A stretch of DNA of 64,000 nucleotides, taken from positions 527,677 to 591,676 of the forward strand of contig NZ_FNOG01000004.1 in the NCBI RefSeq assembly GCF_900106525.1, read 5' to 3'. The notes below the pieces were generated by a model. That model ran no database searches and had not been told where the DNA came from. It was given only the letters and a program-made list of their open reading frames with translations. Each line of letters opens with the position of its first letter. Positions within the stretch are counted from its first letter, which is position 1. The position numbers were made by a program, and so were the translations under genes. Shown here one piece after another: positions 38,264-47,937 of this stretch. This stretch comes from Lysobacter enzymogenes (GTDB lineage: Bacteria; Pseudomonadota; Gammaproteobacteria; Xanthomonadales; Xanthomonadaceae).

Positions 38264-39613
38264 TCAGCGCTCGAACATCGCGATCGATTCCACATGCCCG
38301 GTATGCGGGAACATGTCCATCACCCCCGCCGCGCGCAGCTTCCAGCCCTTCTCGCGCACCAGATAGCCCGCATCGCGCGCCAGCGACGCCGGATGGCAGC
38401 TCACGTAGACGATGCGCTTGAACTGCTTGAGCGGCAGCTGGGTCAGCACGAAATCGGCGCCCGAGCGCGGCGGATCCAGCAGCAGGCGGTCGAAGCCTTC
38501 GCGCATCCACGGCTCGCTGCGCAGATCCTTGCTGAGGTCGGCGGCGTAGAACTGCGCATTGCCCAAACCGTTGTGCTCGGCGTTCTCACGCGCGCGCCGG
38601 ACCAGCCCGGCCTCGCCTTCCACGCCGACCACTTCGCGCACGCGCCGCGCCAGCGGCAGGGTGAAATTGCCCAGGCCGGCGAACAGATCGAGCACGCGGT
38701 CCTCGGGCTGCGGTTCCAGCAGGTCCAGCGCGTGCTGGATCATGCGGCCGTTGAGCGAGGCGTTGACCTGGATGAAGTCCAGCGGCCGGAACTTGAGTTG
38801 CAGATCCCAATCCGGCAGCGAGAACTGCAACTGCGGATCGGCCGGCCACAGCGGATGCACCGTGTCCAGGCCGCCGGGCTGCAGGAAGATCGCGAACTCG
38901 TGCTCGCGGCCGAACGCGATCAGCTTGTCGCGATCGCCGTCCGACAGCGGCGCCAGATGGCGGAAGGTCAGCGCGATGCCGCTGTGGTCGCTCATGCGGT
39001 CGCCGCCGATGAACTCCACCTGCGGAATCTCGCGGCGCCCGTCCATGCCGTCGATCAACGCGGCCAACGCTTCGACCTTGTCGCCGATCGCCGGGATCAC
39101 GGTTTCGCAGCGCGAAATATCGGCGACGAAGCGCGGATCGTTCTCGCGGAAACCGACCAGGGTCTTGTCCTTCTTCTCGACCCGGCGCACCGAGAACCGG
39201 CCCTTGCGCCGGTAGCCCCAGGCCGAATCGGTCAGCGCCGGCAACACCCGTTCGGGCATGACGTGGCCGATGCGCTCGAAGTTCTCCATCAGCACGCGCT
39301 GCTTGGCCAGGATCTGCTTGTCCTCGGCCAGATGCTGCAGCGCGCAGCCGCCGCACACGCCGAAATGCGCGCAGCGCGGCTCGACGCGGTCGGGCGAGGC
39401 TTGCAGCACCTGCACGGCGATGGCTTCGTCGAAACTGCGCGAACGCGCGGTCTGCTTGGCCATGACCCGCTCGCCCGGCAGCGCGCCGGTGACGAACACC
39501 GCCTTGCCGGCGCTGTCGGGAGCCTTGGGATCGGGACGGCGGCCGACGCCGCGGCCATCGTGGGTGAAATCGGAGATGGCGATTTCGAAGGGAGTCTGAT
39601 CGATGCGGGCCAC
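38264..39613 (-). CDS. rlmD: 23S rRNA (uracil-1939-C5)-methyltransferase
   Basis: The 449-residue product has an N-terminal TRAM domain, Fe-S cysteines in CAHFGVCGGCALQH, a SAM-binding domain (VLDLFAGLGNFTLPLA) and the catalytic Cys in VYVSCHPASLARD. RlmD (RumA) methylates U1939 of 23S rRNA; the paralogue RlmC is shorter and normally lacks the TRAM part. The start is GTG (39611-39613). No obvious operon partner. Confidence 0.93.
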   Translation of the reverse strand: MARIDQTPFEIAISDFTHDGRGVGRRPDPKAPDSAGKAVFVTGALPGERVMAKQTARSRSFDEAIAVQVLQASPDRVEPRCAHFGVCGGCALQHLAEDKQILAKQRVLMENFERIGHVMPERVLPALTDSAWGYRRKGRFSVRRVEKKDKTLVGFRENDPRFVADISRCETVIPAIGDKVEALAALIDGMDGRREIPQVEFIGGDRMSDHSGIALTFRHLAPLSDGDRDKLIAFGREHEFAIFLQPGGLDTVHPLWPADPQLQFSLPDWDLQLKFRPLDFIQVNASLNGRMIQHALDLLEPQPEDRVLDLFAGLGNFTLPLARRVREVVGVEGEAGLVRRARENAEHNGLGNAQFYAADLSKDLRSEPWMREGFDRLLLDPPRSGADFVLTQLPLKQFKRIVYVSCHPASLARDAGYLVREKGWKLRAAGVMDMFPHTGHVESIAMFER

Positions 39614-39720
39614 AGCGGCTGGCGGGTTTTACGGCCGGCTATTGTCGCATGTTCGGCCATCCCGGGCCGGGGCCGGAAAACCTGAACGTCTGCGCGCCCA
39701 AGCTCCTGCGCAGAAACGAC

Positions 39721-39743
39721 AAAGCCCGCCGATGGCGGGCTTT
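39721..39743. terminator. Bidirectional-looking terminator hairpin
   Basis: AAAGCCCGCC and GGCGGGCTTT form a 10-bp stem with a 3-base loop, with A/T-rich flanks on both sides. It follows the ydbL-like stop on the minus strand and precedes rlmD. Confidence 0.8.
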
Positions 39744-39769
39744 GCGCTTGGGCGCTGGGCGATTGCCGG

Positions 39770-40405
39770 TTACTTCTGCTTCCAGGCCCCGCCACCGTCC
39801 TGATACCACCAGCCGCCCTTGGCGCTTTCGATCCATTGGCGCGAGAACACCTGGCGGATCTGGCCTTCCCACTCCGGGTGGTTGTTGGCCACGGCGATTT
39901 CCTTGTAGACCGCGTTGGAATCGCGGTTCTGGTCGGCCACCGCCTGGTTGACGCCGACCCGGTCCGACAGCGGGATCTTGGCCGCGTCGCGCACGCTCAC
40001 CGTGCCGTTGCTGGCGAAGCCGAGCGCGCCGGAGTCGAACTGAGCGCGCAGCTGCGAATCGAAGCGCTGGGCCATGCGCGACTGGATCGCCTGGATCGCC
40101 GGGGTCTTGATCGAGATGTCCGGCGACTGCGCGCGGGCGCTGCCGATGCCGGCCACCGACCACCAGTCGATGCGACTGGCCAGTTGCCCCCACTGCAGCG
40201 GGGGACGCTGCAGCGAAGCGCTGCCGCCGGGCTTGCCGCCGTCGGCGGGCTTGGCCTCGGGCTGCGCCGCCGGCGTGTCGCCGATGACCTTCTCGACGAA
40301 TTCCTTGGCGGCTTCCTTGGCCTCGGCGGCCGGGAAGTAGACGTTGATGGTCACGCAGGCCGTCAACATCACGGCGGCGACCGGTACTCCCATCCAACGG
40401 CGCAT
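39770..40405 (-). CDS. YdbL-like DUF1318 lipoprotein
   Basis: The 211-residue product has a short signal with a lipobox-like LTAC (Cys17) followed by VTINVYFPAAEAKEAAK. After a variable Pro/Gly linker comes a DUF1318 domain (about 135-211: IPLSDRVGVNQAVADQNRDS, YKEIAVANNHPEW, ending GGGAWKQK). In E. coli YdbL helps the YdbH-YnbE bridge that carries phospholipids between membranes. Its N-terminal lipid anchor here differs from the plain periplasmic E. coli YdbL. AAGGAC lies upstream of the ATG at 40403-40405. It follows the YdbH-like gene by about 130 bp. Confidence 0.85.
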   Translation of the reverse strand: MRRWMGVPVAAVMLTACVTINVYFPAAEAKEAAKEFVEKVIGDTPAAQPEAKPADGGKPGGSASLQRPPLQWGQLASRIDWWSVAGIGSARAQSPDISIKTPAIQAIQSRMAQRFDSQLRAQFDSGALGFASNGTVSVRDAAKIPLSDRVGVNQAVADQNRDSNAVYKEIAVANNHPEWEGQIRQVFSRQWIESAKGGWWYQDGGGAWKQK

Positions 40406-40535
40406 GTGCGGGTCCTTTCTGGTTGTGCGCGTCCGGCGCGGCGGGCCGCGGGTCCGTCCGCGGCAGTGAACGAATGCGGGCCATTGAACCACGGCGCCGT
40501 TGAACCGCAAGGCTACGCCGGCGCGGGCGCGGGCT

Positions 40536-42596
40536 TCATTGCACCACCGGCTTGAGCTCGCCCTTGCTGACCGCCTCCATGCGCTCCAGCAGCGTCGGCC
40601 AGTCGACCCGGTGGTTGTAGCCGACCACGTCCAGGTGCGGCACGCCGGCGCCGCGCACGATGACGAAGCCGGGCCTGCCGTCGGGGCCGGGCTTGGCCGC
40701 GTCGAGCCCGCCCATCTGGCAGACCTCGTCGGCGAGCTTGCAGGAGATGCCCAGGCGGGCGTAACCGAAGTCGTCGAAGAAGCCGATCAGCCGGTCCTGC
40801 AGGCTGCCGACGAAGGACGAATCGCCGACGCTGGACAGGTCCTGCACCGCGCGCTGGCTGATGCGCTGGCGCACGCCGCGGGTTTTTTCGGTGTGCAGTT
40901 CGGCGTTGAACGCGGTCGGCTGCCAGTCGACCAGGCGCAGGCTGTCGATGCGGCCGTACAGGCGCCCGGTGATGCTGCCGAAGCCGAACACGCCGGTCAG
41001 CGATTCCAGGTCGATATTGCGCAGCGCCAGGTCCGAGCTCAGCGTCGGCGCGACCCCGAGCGGCCGCTCCATCGCCAGCGACGACACTTCCACGGTGCCG
41101 CCGAACAACTGCATGGCCAGGCCGCCGTCGAGCTCCAGGCGCTCGTCGGCGTAATGCGCTTCGGGAATGCGGCCGCTGAGTTCGCCGGTGAAGGCCGGCC
41201 AGTCCAGCGCCTTGGACAACTGCCCGACGTCGAGCTTGTCCAGGTTCAGGCCGAAGCGCAGGTCCAGCCCCTTGCCGCCGGCCGGCGGCCGCAAGCGCAG
41301 GTTGTCGGCGCCGACGCGGCCGCCGAGCATCGGGAACGAGATCGCGCGCTGCAGCCGGAATTCGCCGTGGTCGCTGGAGAACGGCAGACGGGTGGCGCCG
41401 AATTCCAACCCGTACAGCGCGCCGCTGCGCCAGCTCAGTTCGCTCTCGCGCGGCGCGGCATCGGAGTAAGCCAACGTGCCGTCGAGCCCATCGAAACGGA
41501 ACCGCCCCTGCGCGTCGCGCAGGCGCACCTCGTGCAGCCGCGCGCTGGCCTGCGAGAGGTCGCCGCCGCGTAGGCTCAGCTGCGCGTCGAGGCCGCCGGA
41601 GAGTTCCAGTTGGGCCAAGCCGGCCAGGCCGAGGAAACCGCTCAGGTAGCGCTCGCGCAGCGGGGCGAGGTCGGGGCTGTCGAGCTGCAGGTCGAGCGCT
41701 TCGATGCTGGCATCGCCGCGCAGCGCGGCGCTGCCGCTCGCGCTCAGCGCGCCCGGGTCGCGCCAGGCGATGCGCGGCAGGCGCCAGCCCTGGCCGGGCG
41801 CGCTTTCGGCCTGCACGTCCAGTTCCACCGGCTTGCCCTGCAGGGCGATGTAGGCGTTGCCGAACAGCATCTCGCCGTCGCGCAGGCGCCCGCCCAGGCG
41901 CACCCGGGTGACCGCGCCCAGTTCGCTGTCCACGCGCAGGTCGGCGGCGAGTTTTTCCCCGGCGATCAGCCCGTCGGGGGTGTCGAAGCCGGCGCCGGCC
42001 AGACGCAGCTCGCCGGCGATGCGCAGCGGCGCGCGCGCGGGCGCGGCGATGTCGAGGCGGCCGTCGAGGGTGCCGCTCTTGATCCGGCCCTCGCTCCAGG
42101 CCTGCGCCGCCAGCGCCTGGGTCCAGGCCAGCGGCACCCGGGTCAGGTCGATCCGGGTCAGGTCGGGCGTGGCCGCGGCGCGTTGCAGCGAGACCGCGCT
42201 GGCGCCGCGGCTCAGGCGCGCGTCGGTGCTGGCCACGCCCAGGTCCAGCGCCAGCGTCAGCGGCGCGCCGCCCGGCGCGCGCAGCTCGCCCGCGCATCGC
42301 CAGCCGCCGCGGCCGTCGCGGCGCAGCGGGCAGCGCCAGGCCACGTTCTGGAAGCGGTAGCCCAGTTCCGGCGCGTCGATCCGCCCGGCCTGCAGCTCCA
42401 GTTCGCCCTGCGCGGCGCCGTCGGGCCAGGCCAGCCGCACCCGCACCTGCTCCAGCCGGGCCACGGACGTGACGACCTTGGCGATGCGCGCCTCGAGGGT
42501 GCGCGCCTGCGCCGCGGCCGGCAAACTGCACAGCGCCGCCGCCCCGAGCAGGGGCAGCGACAACCCCATCAGTAGGCGTAACATGGGCCGCAGCAT
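40536..42596 (-). CDS. YdbH-like (AsmA-family) envelope protein
   Basis: The 686-residue product has an N-terminal hydrophobic signal (MLRPMLRLLMGLSLPLLGAA) and then about 640 residues of alternating beta-rich repeats, with a DUF-type YdbH C-terminal region (FVGSLQDRLIGFFDDFGYA, VPHLDVVGYNHRVDWPTLLE). AsmA-like proteins form long grooves that move phospholipids through the periplasm. YdbH is one of three partly redundant bridges in E. coli. The ATG at 42594-42596 gives the signal; a longer frame runs antisense through the divergent regulator gene. No ynbE is seen between this gene and the ydbL-like gene. Confidence 0.8.
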   Translation of the reverse strand: MLRPMLRLLMGLSLPLLGAAALCSLPAAAQARTLEARIAKVVTSVARLEQVRVRLAWPDGAAQGELELQAGRIDAPELGYRFQNVAWRCPLRRDGRGGWRCAGELRAPGGAPLTLALDLGVASTDARLSRGASAVSLQRAAATPDLTRIDLTRVPLAWTQALAAQAWSEGRIKSGTLDGRLDIAAPARAPLRIAGELRLAGAGFDTPDGLIAGEKLAADLRVDSELGAVTRVRLGGRLRDGEMLFGNAYIALQGKPVELDVQAESAPGQGWRLPRIAWRDPGALSASGSAALRGDASIEALDLQLDSPDLAPLRERYLSGFLGLAGLAQLELSGGLDAQLSLRGGDLSQASARLHEVRLRDAQGRFRFDGLDGTLAYSDAAPRESELSWRSGALYGLEFGATRLPFSSDHGEFRLQRAISFPMLGGRVGADNLRLRPPAGGKGLDLRFGLNLDKLDVGQLSKALDWPAFTGELSGRIPEAHYADERLELDGGLAMQLFGGTVEVSSLAMERPLGVAPTLSSDLALRNIDLESLTGVFGFGSITGRLYGRIDSLRLVDWQPTAFNAELHTEKTRGVRQRISQRAVQDLSSVGDSSFVGSLQDRLIGFFDDFGYARLGISCKLADEVCQMGGLDAAKPGPDGRPGFVIVRGAGVPHLDVVGYNHRVDWPTLLERMEAVSKGELKPVVQ

Positions 42597-42629
42597 GGAA
42601 GCAGGATAGCGGGCGGAAGCGAACCGGCA

Positions 42630-43352
42630 ATGAAGAATTCCCAGGTCCCACGCGTGCTGTTGGTCGAGGACGACCCGACCAGCCGCGCCTTTCTGACCGC
42701 CGCCGTAGAGGCGGTACCGGCCCAGGTCGACGGCGCCGACAGCCTGGCCGCGGCGATGGCGCTGAGCGCCTCCACCGATTACCAGTTGTGGCTGTTCGAC
42801 GCGCACCTGCCCGACGGCAGCGGCATCGACCTGCTCGAACGCCTGCGCCGCTCACATCCGGCCACGCCCGCGTTGGCGCACACCGCCACCGGCGAGAGCG
42901 AAGTGCGCGCGCGGCTGATCGCGTCGGGCTTCTCCGACGTGCTGGTCAAGCCGCTGCCGGCGGCCGCGGTGCGCGGCGCGATCCGGCGCCTGCTCGACCT
43001 GCCCGAACACGACGCGCTGGCCGCCGCGCCGCTGCACGACGCGGCCGCGCCGGTGTGGGACGACGACGCCGCGGCGCGCGCGCTCAACGGCAACCGCGCC
43101 CACATCGCCACCTTGCGCGAGCTGTTCGTGCAGGAACTGCCGAACGCGCGGCGCGCGATCCTGGCCGCGGCGCGGATCGGCAATCTCGACGCGCTGCGCG
43201 GCGAGTTGCACAAGCTGCGCGCCAGTTGCGGCTTCGTCGGCGCGGCGAAACTTGCGCAGGCGGTGCAAGCCTTGCAGACCCAACCCGATTCGGCGCACGA
43301 GCTGCAACGCTTCGAGCGCACGGCGCAGGAAACGGCCGAGCAGGCCAACTGA
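42630..43352 (+). CDS. Response regulator with fused HPt domain
   Basis: The 240-residue product has a receiver domain (1-118) with acidic Asp14/Asp15, phospho-acceptor Asp57 (WLFDAHLPDG), Thr in LAHTATG and Lys107 (VLVKPLP). A linker and an HPt domain (about 145-235) follow, with phospho-acceptor His194 in GELHKLRASCGFVG. Such REC-HPt proteins are phosphorelay intermediates that take a phosphate from a hybrid kinase. No kinase is adjacent. It diverges from the ydbH-like gene with only 33 bp between starts, so the two promoters must overlap. Confidence 0.9.
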   Translation: MKNSQVPRVLLVEDDPTSRAFLTAAVEAVPAQVDGADSLAAAMALSASTDYQLWLFDAHLPDGSGIDLLERLRRSHPATPALAHTATGESEVRARLIASGFSDVLVKPLPAAAVRGAIRRLLDLPEHDALAAAPLHDAAAPVWDDDAAARALNGNRAHIATLRELFVQELPNARRAILAAARIGNLDALRGELHKLRASCGFVGAAKLAQAVQALQTQPDSAHELQRFERTAQETAEQAN

Positions 43353-43463
43353 GCGGGTCGGCCGCGCACCGAATGGTGTGGGCGGGGTCGCATCGAAACA
43401 GTCGTTCGCAGCGAGCCGTTCGGCGCGCACGATCCACAGCGTTCGCCGCCAGCCGGCGAACGC

Positions 43464-44213
43464 TTAGCCGCCGTCGTCGCGCGCCGGCTTCGGCCGCGAC
43501 ACCTGCGCCAGTTCGGCCATCATTTCCCACGATTTCAAACCGCGCGGCCCGAGGTGGTGGACCAGCACCGCGCGCAGCGCATGGCGCAGGCCCGGCAGGT
43601 CGCTGGCCTCGGGCAGGCGATCCTCGGCCAGCGCCAACAGCGCGCGCCCGGTCGCCGCGGCGCTGCGTTCGCCGTGGCCGCGGTCGCTGAGCAGGCGGCG
43701 CGCGCCCTGCTCCGGGTCGAGCCGATAGCGCGCGGCCGGATCGATCGGCGCGCCGTCGGCATCGGCGCCCCAGTCGAAGCCCGAGCCCAGCGCATCGAGC
43801 AGGTCGCGTTCGAACCGGCGCAAGGTCCACGCCAGCTGCGGCCCGTCCAGGCGCGCGCGGGTGCGGCCGTAGAGTTCGTACAGTTCCGGGAACGGATCGC
43901 CGCGCGGCACCAGCCGCAGCAGCAGTTCGTTGATGTAGAAGCCGGCCAGCGCGGCGTCGCCGTGCAACCGCGGAGCCGCGTCGACCGCCTCGGCCGTGGT
44001 CAGCCGCGCCAGTTCGCCGCGCAGCAAGGCATCCAGGCGCACGTGCTGGAACGGCTGCAAGGCCGCGCGCAGCACCTGTTTCTTCGGCCCCTGCACGCCG
44101 CGCGCGACCAGGCCGACGCGGCCGTGCTGCTCGCTCAAGGCTTCAATCAGCAGGCTGGTCTCGCGCCAGGGGCGCACGTGCAGGATGTAGGCGGGTTCCG
44201 CGGTCAGGCGCAT
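43464..44213 (-). CDS. recO: DNA repair protein RecO
   Basis: The 249-residue product has the RecO OB-fold ([34 protein letters not shown]) and the helical C-terminal domain. RecO works with RecF and RecR to load RecA on gapped DNA and also anneals single strands. The usual C-terminal zinc-finger cysteines of some RecOs are absent, as in E. coli. It is the last gene of the rpoE-to-recO minus-strand block, about 165 bp after era. Confidence 0.93.
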   Translation of the reverse strand: MRLTAEPAYILHVRPWRETSLLIEALSEQHGRVGLVARGVQGPKKQVLRAALQPFQHVRLDALLRGELARLTTAEAVDAAPRLHGDAALAGFYINELLLRLVPRGDPFPELYELYGRTRARLDGPQLAWTLRRFERDLLDALGSGFDWGADADGAPIDPAARYRLDPEQGARRLLSDRGHGERSAAATGRALLALAEDRLPEASDLPGLRHALRAVLVHHLGPRGLKSWEMMAELAQVSRPKPARDDGG

Positions 44214-44379
44214 GGCTTAGGAGCGGGGAACAGGCGATGAGGGATCGGGGAAGGATGGGGACGTTGGCGCTTTGGGTTACGCCGGAGGCGCAGCTTGACC
44301 CAGTTTCGGTGTCCGGCGCGCAACGCGCTATCGCGCCGCGCCCGCCATCGCCGGTTCCCTCAGGCCCCTATTCCCGGCC

Positions 44380-45273
44380 TCATTCGTAACCGAGCTGCCG
44401 CAGCGCGGCCTCGTCGTCCGACCAGCCCTCGCGCACGCGCACCCAGGTTTCCAGGAACACCTTGGAACCGAACAGGCGCTCCATCTGGATGCGCGCCTTG
44501 GCGCCGATCTCGCGCAGGCGCGTGCCGGCCTTGCCGATGACGATGGCCTTCTGGCCGTCGCGCTCGACCCAGATCACCGCGCCGATGCGCAGCATCGCGC
44601 CGTCGACTTCGAAGCGCTCGATCTCGACCGTGGTCGCGTACGGCAGTTCTTCGCCGAGCTGGCGCATGAGCTGTTCGCGCACCATCTCGCCGGCGAGGAA
44701 GCGCTGGCTCTTGTCGGTGATCTCGTCCTCGCCGTACAGCGCGTCCTGTTCGGGCAGCAGCGCCAGCAGGCTCTTGACCAGGGCTTCCAGGCCGCTGCGC
44801 TTGAGCGCGGAAATCGGATGCACGCCGGCGAACTCGCGGCCTTCGGTGATCTTGGCCAGGTACGGCAGCAACTTGGTCTTGTCGGCGATGCGGTCGACCT
44901 GGTTGACCACCAGCACCACCGGCACGCCGGCGCCGCGCAGGGCGTCGTAAGCCAGCGTGTCCTCGTCGTCCCACTGGCCGGCGCGCACGACCAGCAGCGC
45001 GGCGTCGACGCCTTCCAGCGAGCCGCGCGCGGCGCGGTTCATCATCCGGTTCATCGCCCGCTTCTGTTCGCGGTGGATGCCGGGGGTGTCGACCAGCAGC
45101 AGCTGGCCTTCGGGGAATGTGGCGATGCCGAGCAGACGGTGGCGCGTGGTCTGCGGCCGCTGCGAGACGATGCTGACCTTGGCGCCGACGAGGGCGTTGG
45201 TCAGGGTGGATTTGCCGACGTTGGGTCGGCCGATGACGGCGACGTAGCCGGCGCGGTGCGGAGTGGGAGTCAT
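44380..45273 (-). CDS. era: GTPase Era
   Basis: The 297-residue product is the ribosome-assembly GTPase that binds the 16S rRNA 3' end. G1 is [11 protein letters not shown]3 VDTPG, G4 NQVD, and a C-terminal KH domain lies at about 215-297 ([13 protein letters not shown] in altered form [18 protein letters not shown]). I chose the ATG at 45271-45273; an upstream TTG gives 12 more residues without a ribosome site. It follows rnc, as in many proteobacteria, but here a 487-bp gap with a repeat and a terminator separates them. Confidence 0.95.
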   Translation of the reverse strand: MTPTPHRAGYVAVIGRPNVGKSTLTNALVGAKVSIVSQRPQTTRHRLLGIATFPEGQLLLVDTPGIHREQKRAMNRMMNRAARGSLEGVDAALLVVRAGQWDDEDTLAYDALRGAGVPVVLVVNQVDRIADKTKLLPYLAKITEGREFAGVHPISALKRSGLEALVKSLLALLPEQDALYGEDEITDKSQRFLAGEMVREQLMRQLGEELPYATTVEIERFEVDGAMLRIGAVIWVERDGQKAIVIGKAGTRLREIGAKARIQMERLFGSKVFLETWVRVREGWSDDEAALRQLGYE

Positions 45274-45453
45274 GGGGGGAATTGTCCGCTTGGGCGGCTG
45301 GGACGGCAAATTGAGGGTTGGGGGTTGGGGATGGATCGAAGGATCGAAACAGGGGCTAAGGAGTTGGGAATCGGGGGCTGCAGTGGGTCCAGGAGCCTGG
45401 ATCCGGCGCTGGGAGCGGCTGCAGGTTCCCGAGCCTCACCAGTAACCGTGCCC

Positions 45454-45556
45454 GCCACCTACCGTCATCCCCGCGAAGGCGGGGATCCAGAGACTTCAGA
45501 GTCATGCCTGGATAAAGCCCTGGATCCCCGCCTTCGCGGGGATGACGGTAGGTGGC
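45454..45556. repeat. Family A inverted repeat with long perfect arms
   Basis: The left arm is GCCACCTACCGTCATCCCCG continuing through GGCGGGGATCCAG. The right arm mirrors it, ending GGGGATGACGGTAGGTGGC. The arms are about 37 bases and appear fully complementary, longer than in other copies. This suggests a recent or maintained element. Confidence 0.9.
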
Positions 45557-45701
45557 GAGCGCGGCGGCTTGCGGGCTTGCAGGCTTGCCGCCTCGCCGAT
45601 GCCTTCGAAGGTCGGCATCCGAGCAAAAACCTGAAGGCGGGCCTCAAGCGCTTCAATCTCCAGGCCCGGCCCCGAAGCGAAAAGCCCGACACCGGCCCCA
45701 A

Positions 45702-45728
45702 AAGCAAAAAGCCCGCCAAAGGCGGGCC
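45702..45728 (-). terminator. Terminator after rnc
   Basis: GCCCGCC (45711-45717) and GGCGGGC (45721-45727) form a stem with an AAA loop. On the minus strand it is followed by TTTTTGCTTT. It lies about 33 bp after the rnc stop, so era probably needs its own promoter. Confidence 0.85.
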
Positions 45729-45760
45729 CCAAGCTCCAAAGCGATCCCGAATCCCGCCGC

Positions 45761-46423
45761 TCAATCGTCCGCCTTGAGCTGCCGCAGCACGTCCTCGGCC
45801 GCCAACTGCTCCGCGGCGCGGCGCGAGCCGGCCTCGCCCACGGCGCTCAGCGCCGGCTGGGCGACCGTGCAGCTGACCTGGAAGGTCTTGGCGTGGTCTT
45901 CGCCGCTCTCCGACAGCAAGGCGTACACCGGCAGCGCTTTCTGCCGGCCCTGCAGCCATTCCTGCAGGCGGGTCTTGGCGTCCTTGCCGACCTTGTGCGC
46001 GGGCGGCAGCGCGTCCATCGCCGGCAGGAACCACGGCAGCACCTGCGCGCGGCAAGTATCGAAGCCGGCGTCGAGATAGATCGCGCCGACCACCGCTTCC
46101 AGCGCGTCGGCCAGGATCGAGTCGCGGCGGTGGCCGCCGGATTTCATCTCGCCCGGCCCGAGGGTCAGGCGCGCGCCCAGCTCCAGCGCGCGCGCGATCG
46201 GCGCCAGCGCCGATTCGCGCACCAGTTCGGCCCGGGCGCGGGTCAGCGCGCCCTCGTCGGCCTGCGGCCAGCGCTGGTACAGCGCTTCGGCCACGATCAG
46301 GTTCACCAGCGCATCGCCGAGGAACTCCAGGCGCTCGTTATGCGGCGCGCCGGCGCTGCGGTGAGTCAGCGCCTGCTCCAGCAACGCCGGGCTGGCGAAG
46401 CGATGGGAGATCGGATCAGTCAC
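45761..46423 (-). CDS. rnc: Ribonuclease III
   Basis: The 220-residue product cleaves double-stranded RNA in rRNA and mRNA processing. The nuclease domain has the signature [15 protein letters not shown] and the later [15 protein letters not shown]; the C-terminal dsRNA-binding domain has [12 protein letters not shown] and [16 protein letters not shown]. The start is GTG (46421-46423) and overlaps the DUF4845 stop by 8 bp, which points to coupling. A terminator follows the stop. Confidence 0.95.
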   Translation of the reverse strand: MTDPISHRFASPALLEQALTHRSAGAPHNERLEFLGDALVNLIVAEALYQRWPQADEGALTRARAELVRESALAPIARALELGARLTLGPGEMKSGGHRRDSILADALEAVVGAIYLDAGFDTCRAQVLPWFLPAMDALPPAHKVGKDAKTRLQEWLQGRQKALPVYALLSESGEDHAKTFQVSCTVAQPALSAVGEAGSRRAAEQLAAEDVLRQLKADD

Positions 46424-46793
46424 CTTCTTTACTGGTCATCGCCTGCTTGGCTTCGAAATGGCCGATCACGTCGAGATTGGCGATCAGCGGACGGCGCACG
46501 TCGTAGGTCACCGTCACTTCCAGGCCGCGGTCGGTGCGCTGGATCTTGAAGTTCTCCGGCCGGACGCTTTCGACATAGCTCATGTCCATGCGGCGGAAGA
46601 ACAGGTCGCGGATCTTGGCCGAATCCATCTGCCCGGCGCCGGGCTCCTTGGCCAGGTCGGCCAGCGAGCGCTTGACCGAATAGAACTCGGTGTACATCGG
46701 CACCAGCTTCATGCCGACGTAGGCGAAAACGCCGACCACGGCCAGCGTGATGATGAAACCCAGCAGAGTGATGCCGCGCTGATTACGCTTCAT
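46416..46793 (-). CDS. DUF4845 membrane protein
   Basis: A 125-residue protein with one N-terminal membrane helix ([23 protein letters not shown], preceded by MKRNQRGI) and a small periplasmic part ([36 protein letters not shown]). It matches DUF4845 proteins that sit between lepB and rnc in gammaproteobacteria. Function unknown; the N terminus resembles a type IV pilin start (RGITLLGF) but lacks the usual pilin glutamate. It overlaps rnc by 8 bp. Confidence 0.9.
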   Translation of the reverse strand: MKRNQRGITLLGFIITLAVVGVFAYVGMKLVPMYTEFYSVKRSLADLAKEPGAGQMDSAKIRDLFFRRMDMSYVESVRPENFKIQRTDRGLEVTVTYDVRRPLIANLDVIGHFEAKQAMTSKEGD

Positions 46794-46950
46794 GAGCTTG
46801 AATCCCCGTTTGCTCTAGAGTGCCGATCCCGGCGGAACCGATGCGGAACCGCCGATCCTGGTTGCCGACCGCGCCGTCCCGGGCTTGCCGCTGCGGCCCC
46901 GATCCGCGATCCCCGGCGCCGCGCGCCGCCCCATCGGTGCGTCGCGCCGG

Positions 46951-47736
46951 TCAGGGAATGCTATTACCGATTCGGGAAAAATCCACGCCTTCGTCGAAAT
47001 TCATCCAGATCAGGAAGGCCCGGCCGCGCAGGTTCTGCTCCGGCAGGAAACCCCAGTATCGGCTGTCCTCGCTGTTGTCGCGATTGTCGCCCATCACAAA
47101 ATATTCGCCCTGCGGCACCACCCAGTCGCCTTCGCCCTGATCCAGCAGCGGCGATTCGGTGCGCAGCAGGATGCGGTGCACGTGCTCGCCGATCTGCTCG
47201 CTCAGTTCCTGCGCGCCGGTCATTTCCGCGCCGTTGCCGCGGCCCTGGTAGGAGCCGATCGGGGTGTAGGCGATCGGCGCGCCGTTCACGGTCAGGCGGC
47301 CGTCGCGGTAGCTGATCTTGTCGCCCGGCAGGCCGATGATGCGCTTGATCCAGTCCTGCTCGGGATGGTGCGGCGGACGGAACACGACCACGTCGCCGCG
47401 CGACGGCTCGCCCATCGCCAGCACCTTTTGATTGGTGATCGGCAGGCGCAGGCCGTAGGTGAACTTGTTGACCAGGATGAAGTCGCCGGTCAGCAGGGTC
47501 GGCATCATCGAGTTCGACGGGATCCGGAACGGCTCGGCGACGAAGCTGCGCAGGATCAGCACCACGGCCAGCACCGGGAAGAACGCCTTGGAATAGTCGA
47601 CCAGCACCGGCTCCTTGCCGTCGTCGAGCAATCCTTCGCGCGCGGCGCGGCGCTTGGCCAGCACCATCTTGTCCAGCAGCCACACCAGGCCGGTGAACAG
47701 GGTCAGCGACACCAGGGCGATTTCGAACCAACGCAT
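46951..47736 (-). CDS. lepB: Signal peptidase I
   Basis: The 261-residue inner-membrane protease removes signal peptides from exported proteins. Two N-terminal membrane helices are visible (about 4-22 and 52-64). The catalytic Ser76 lies in IPSNSMMPTL and Lys131 in DWIKRIIGLPGD, followed by GEYFVMGDNRDNSEDSRYWG. This fits the E. coli-type enzyme. It lies between lepA and DUF4845, in an order conserved across gammaproteobacteria. Confidence 0.97.
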   Translation of the reverse strand: MRWFEIALVSLTLFTGLVWLLDKMVLAKRRAAREGLLDDGKEPVLVDYSKAFFPVLAVVLILRSFVAEPFRIPSNSMMPTLLTGDFILVNKFTYGLRLPITNQKVLAMGEPSRGDVVVFRPPHHPEQDWIKRIIGLPGDKISYRDGRLTVNGAPIAYTPIGSYQGRGNGAEMTGAQELSEQIGEHVHRILLRTESPLLDQGEGDWVVPQGEYFVMGDNRDNSEDSRYWGFLPEQNLRGRAFLIWMNFDEGVDFSRIGNSIP

Positions 47737-47937
47737 GCGTTTTCCTTTGGAGGCCGCCGGAAGCCGGGAGTCGGGAGGCGCAAGCGGCTAGCGCCGCTGC
47801 GTTTCCCTCATGCCCGCACCCACCGGCCACGATAGTGGTTGAAGACGAAAACCTCGGGGAGCCCGGATCGCGAGCGTCGCATCGACGAGTCCCGATTCCC
47901 CATTCCCTATTCCCGTCCTGATTGCTTGATTGCCCGA

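Larger units (their letters stand above)
45274..45760. other. era-rnc intergenic region with repeat and terminator
   Basis: This gap interrupts a normally tight rnc-era pair. It holds a family A inverted repeat (45454-45556), a terminator (45702-45728), and a GGGTTGGGG-rich stretch near 45313-45335. No gene is supported. Confidence 0.7.
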
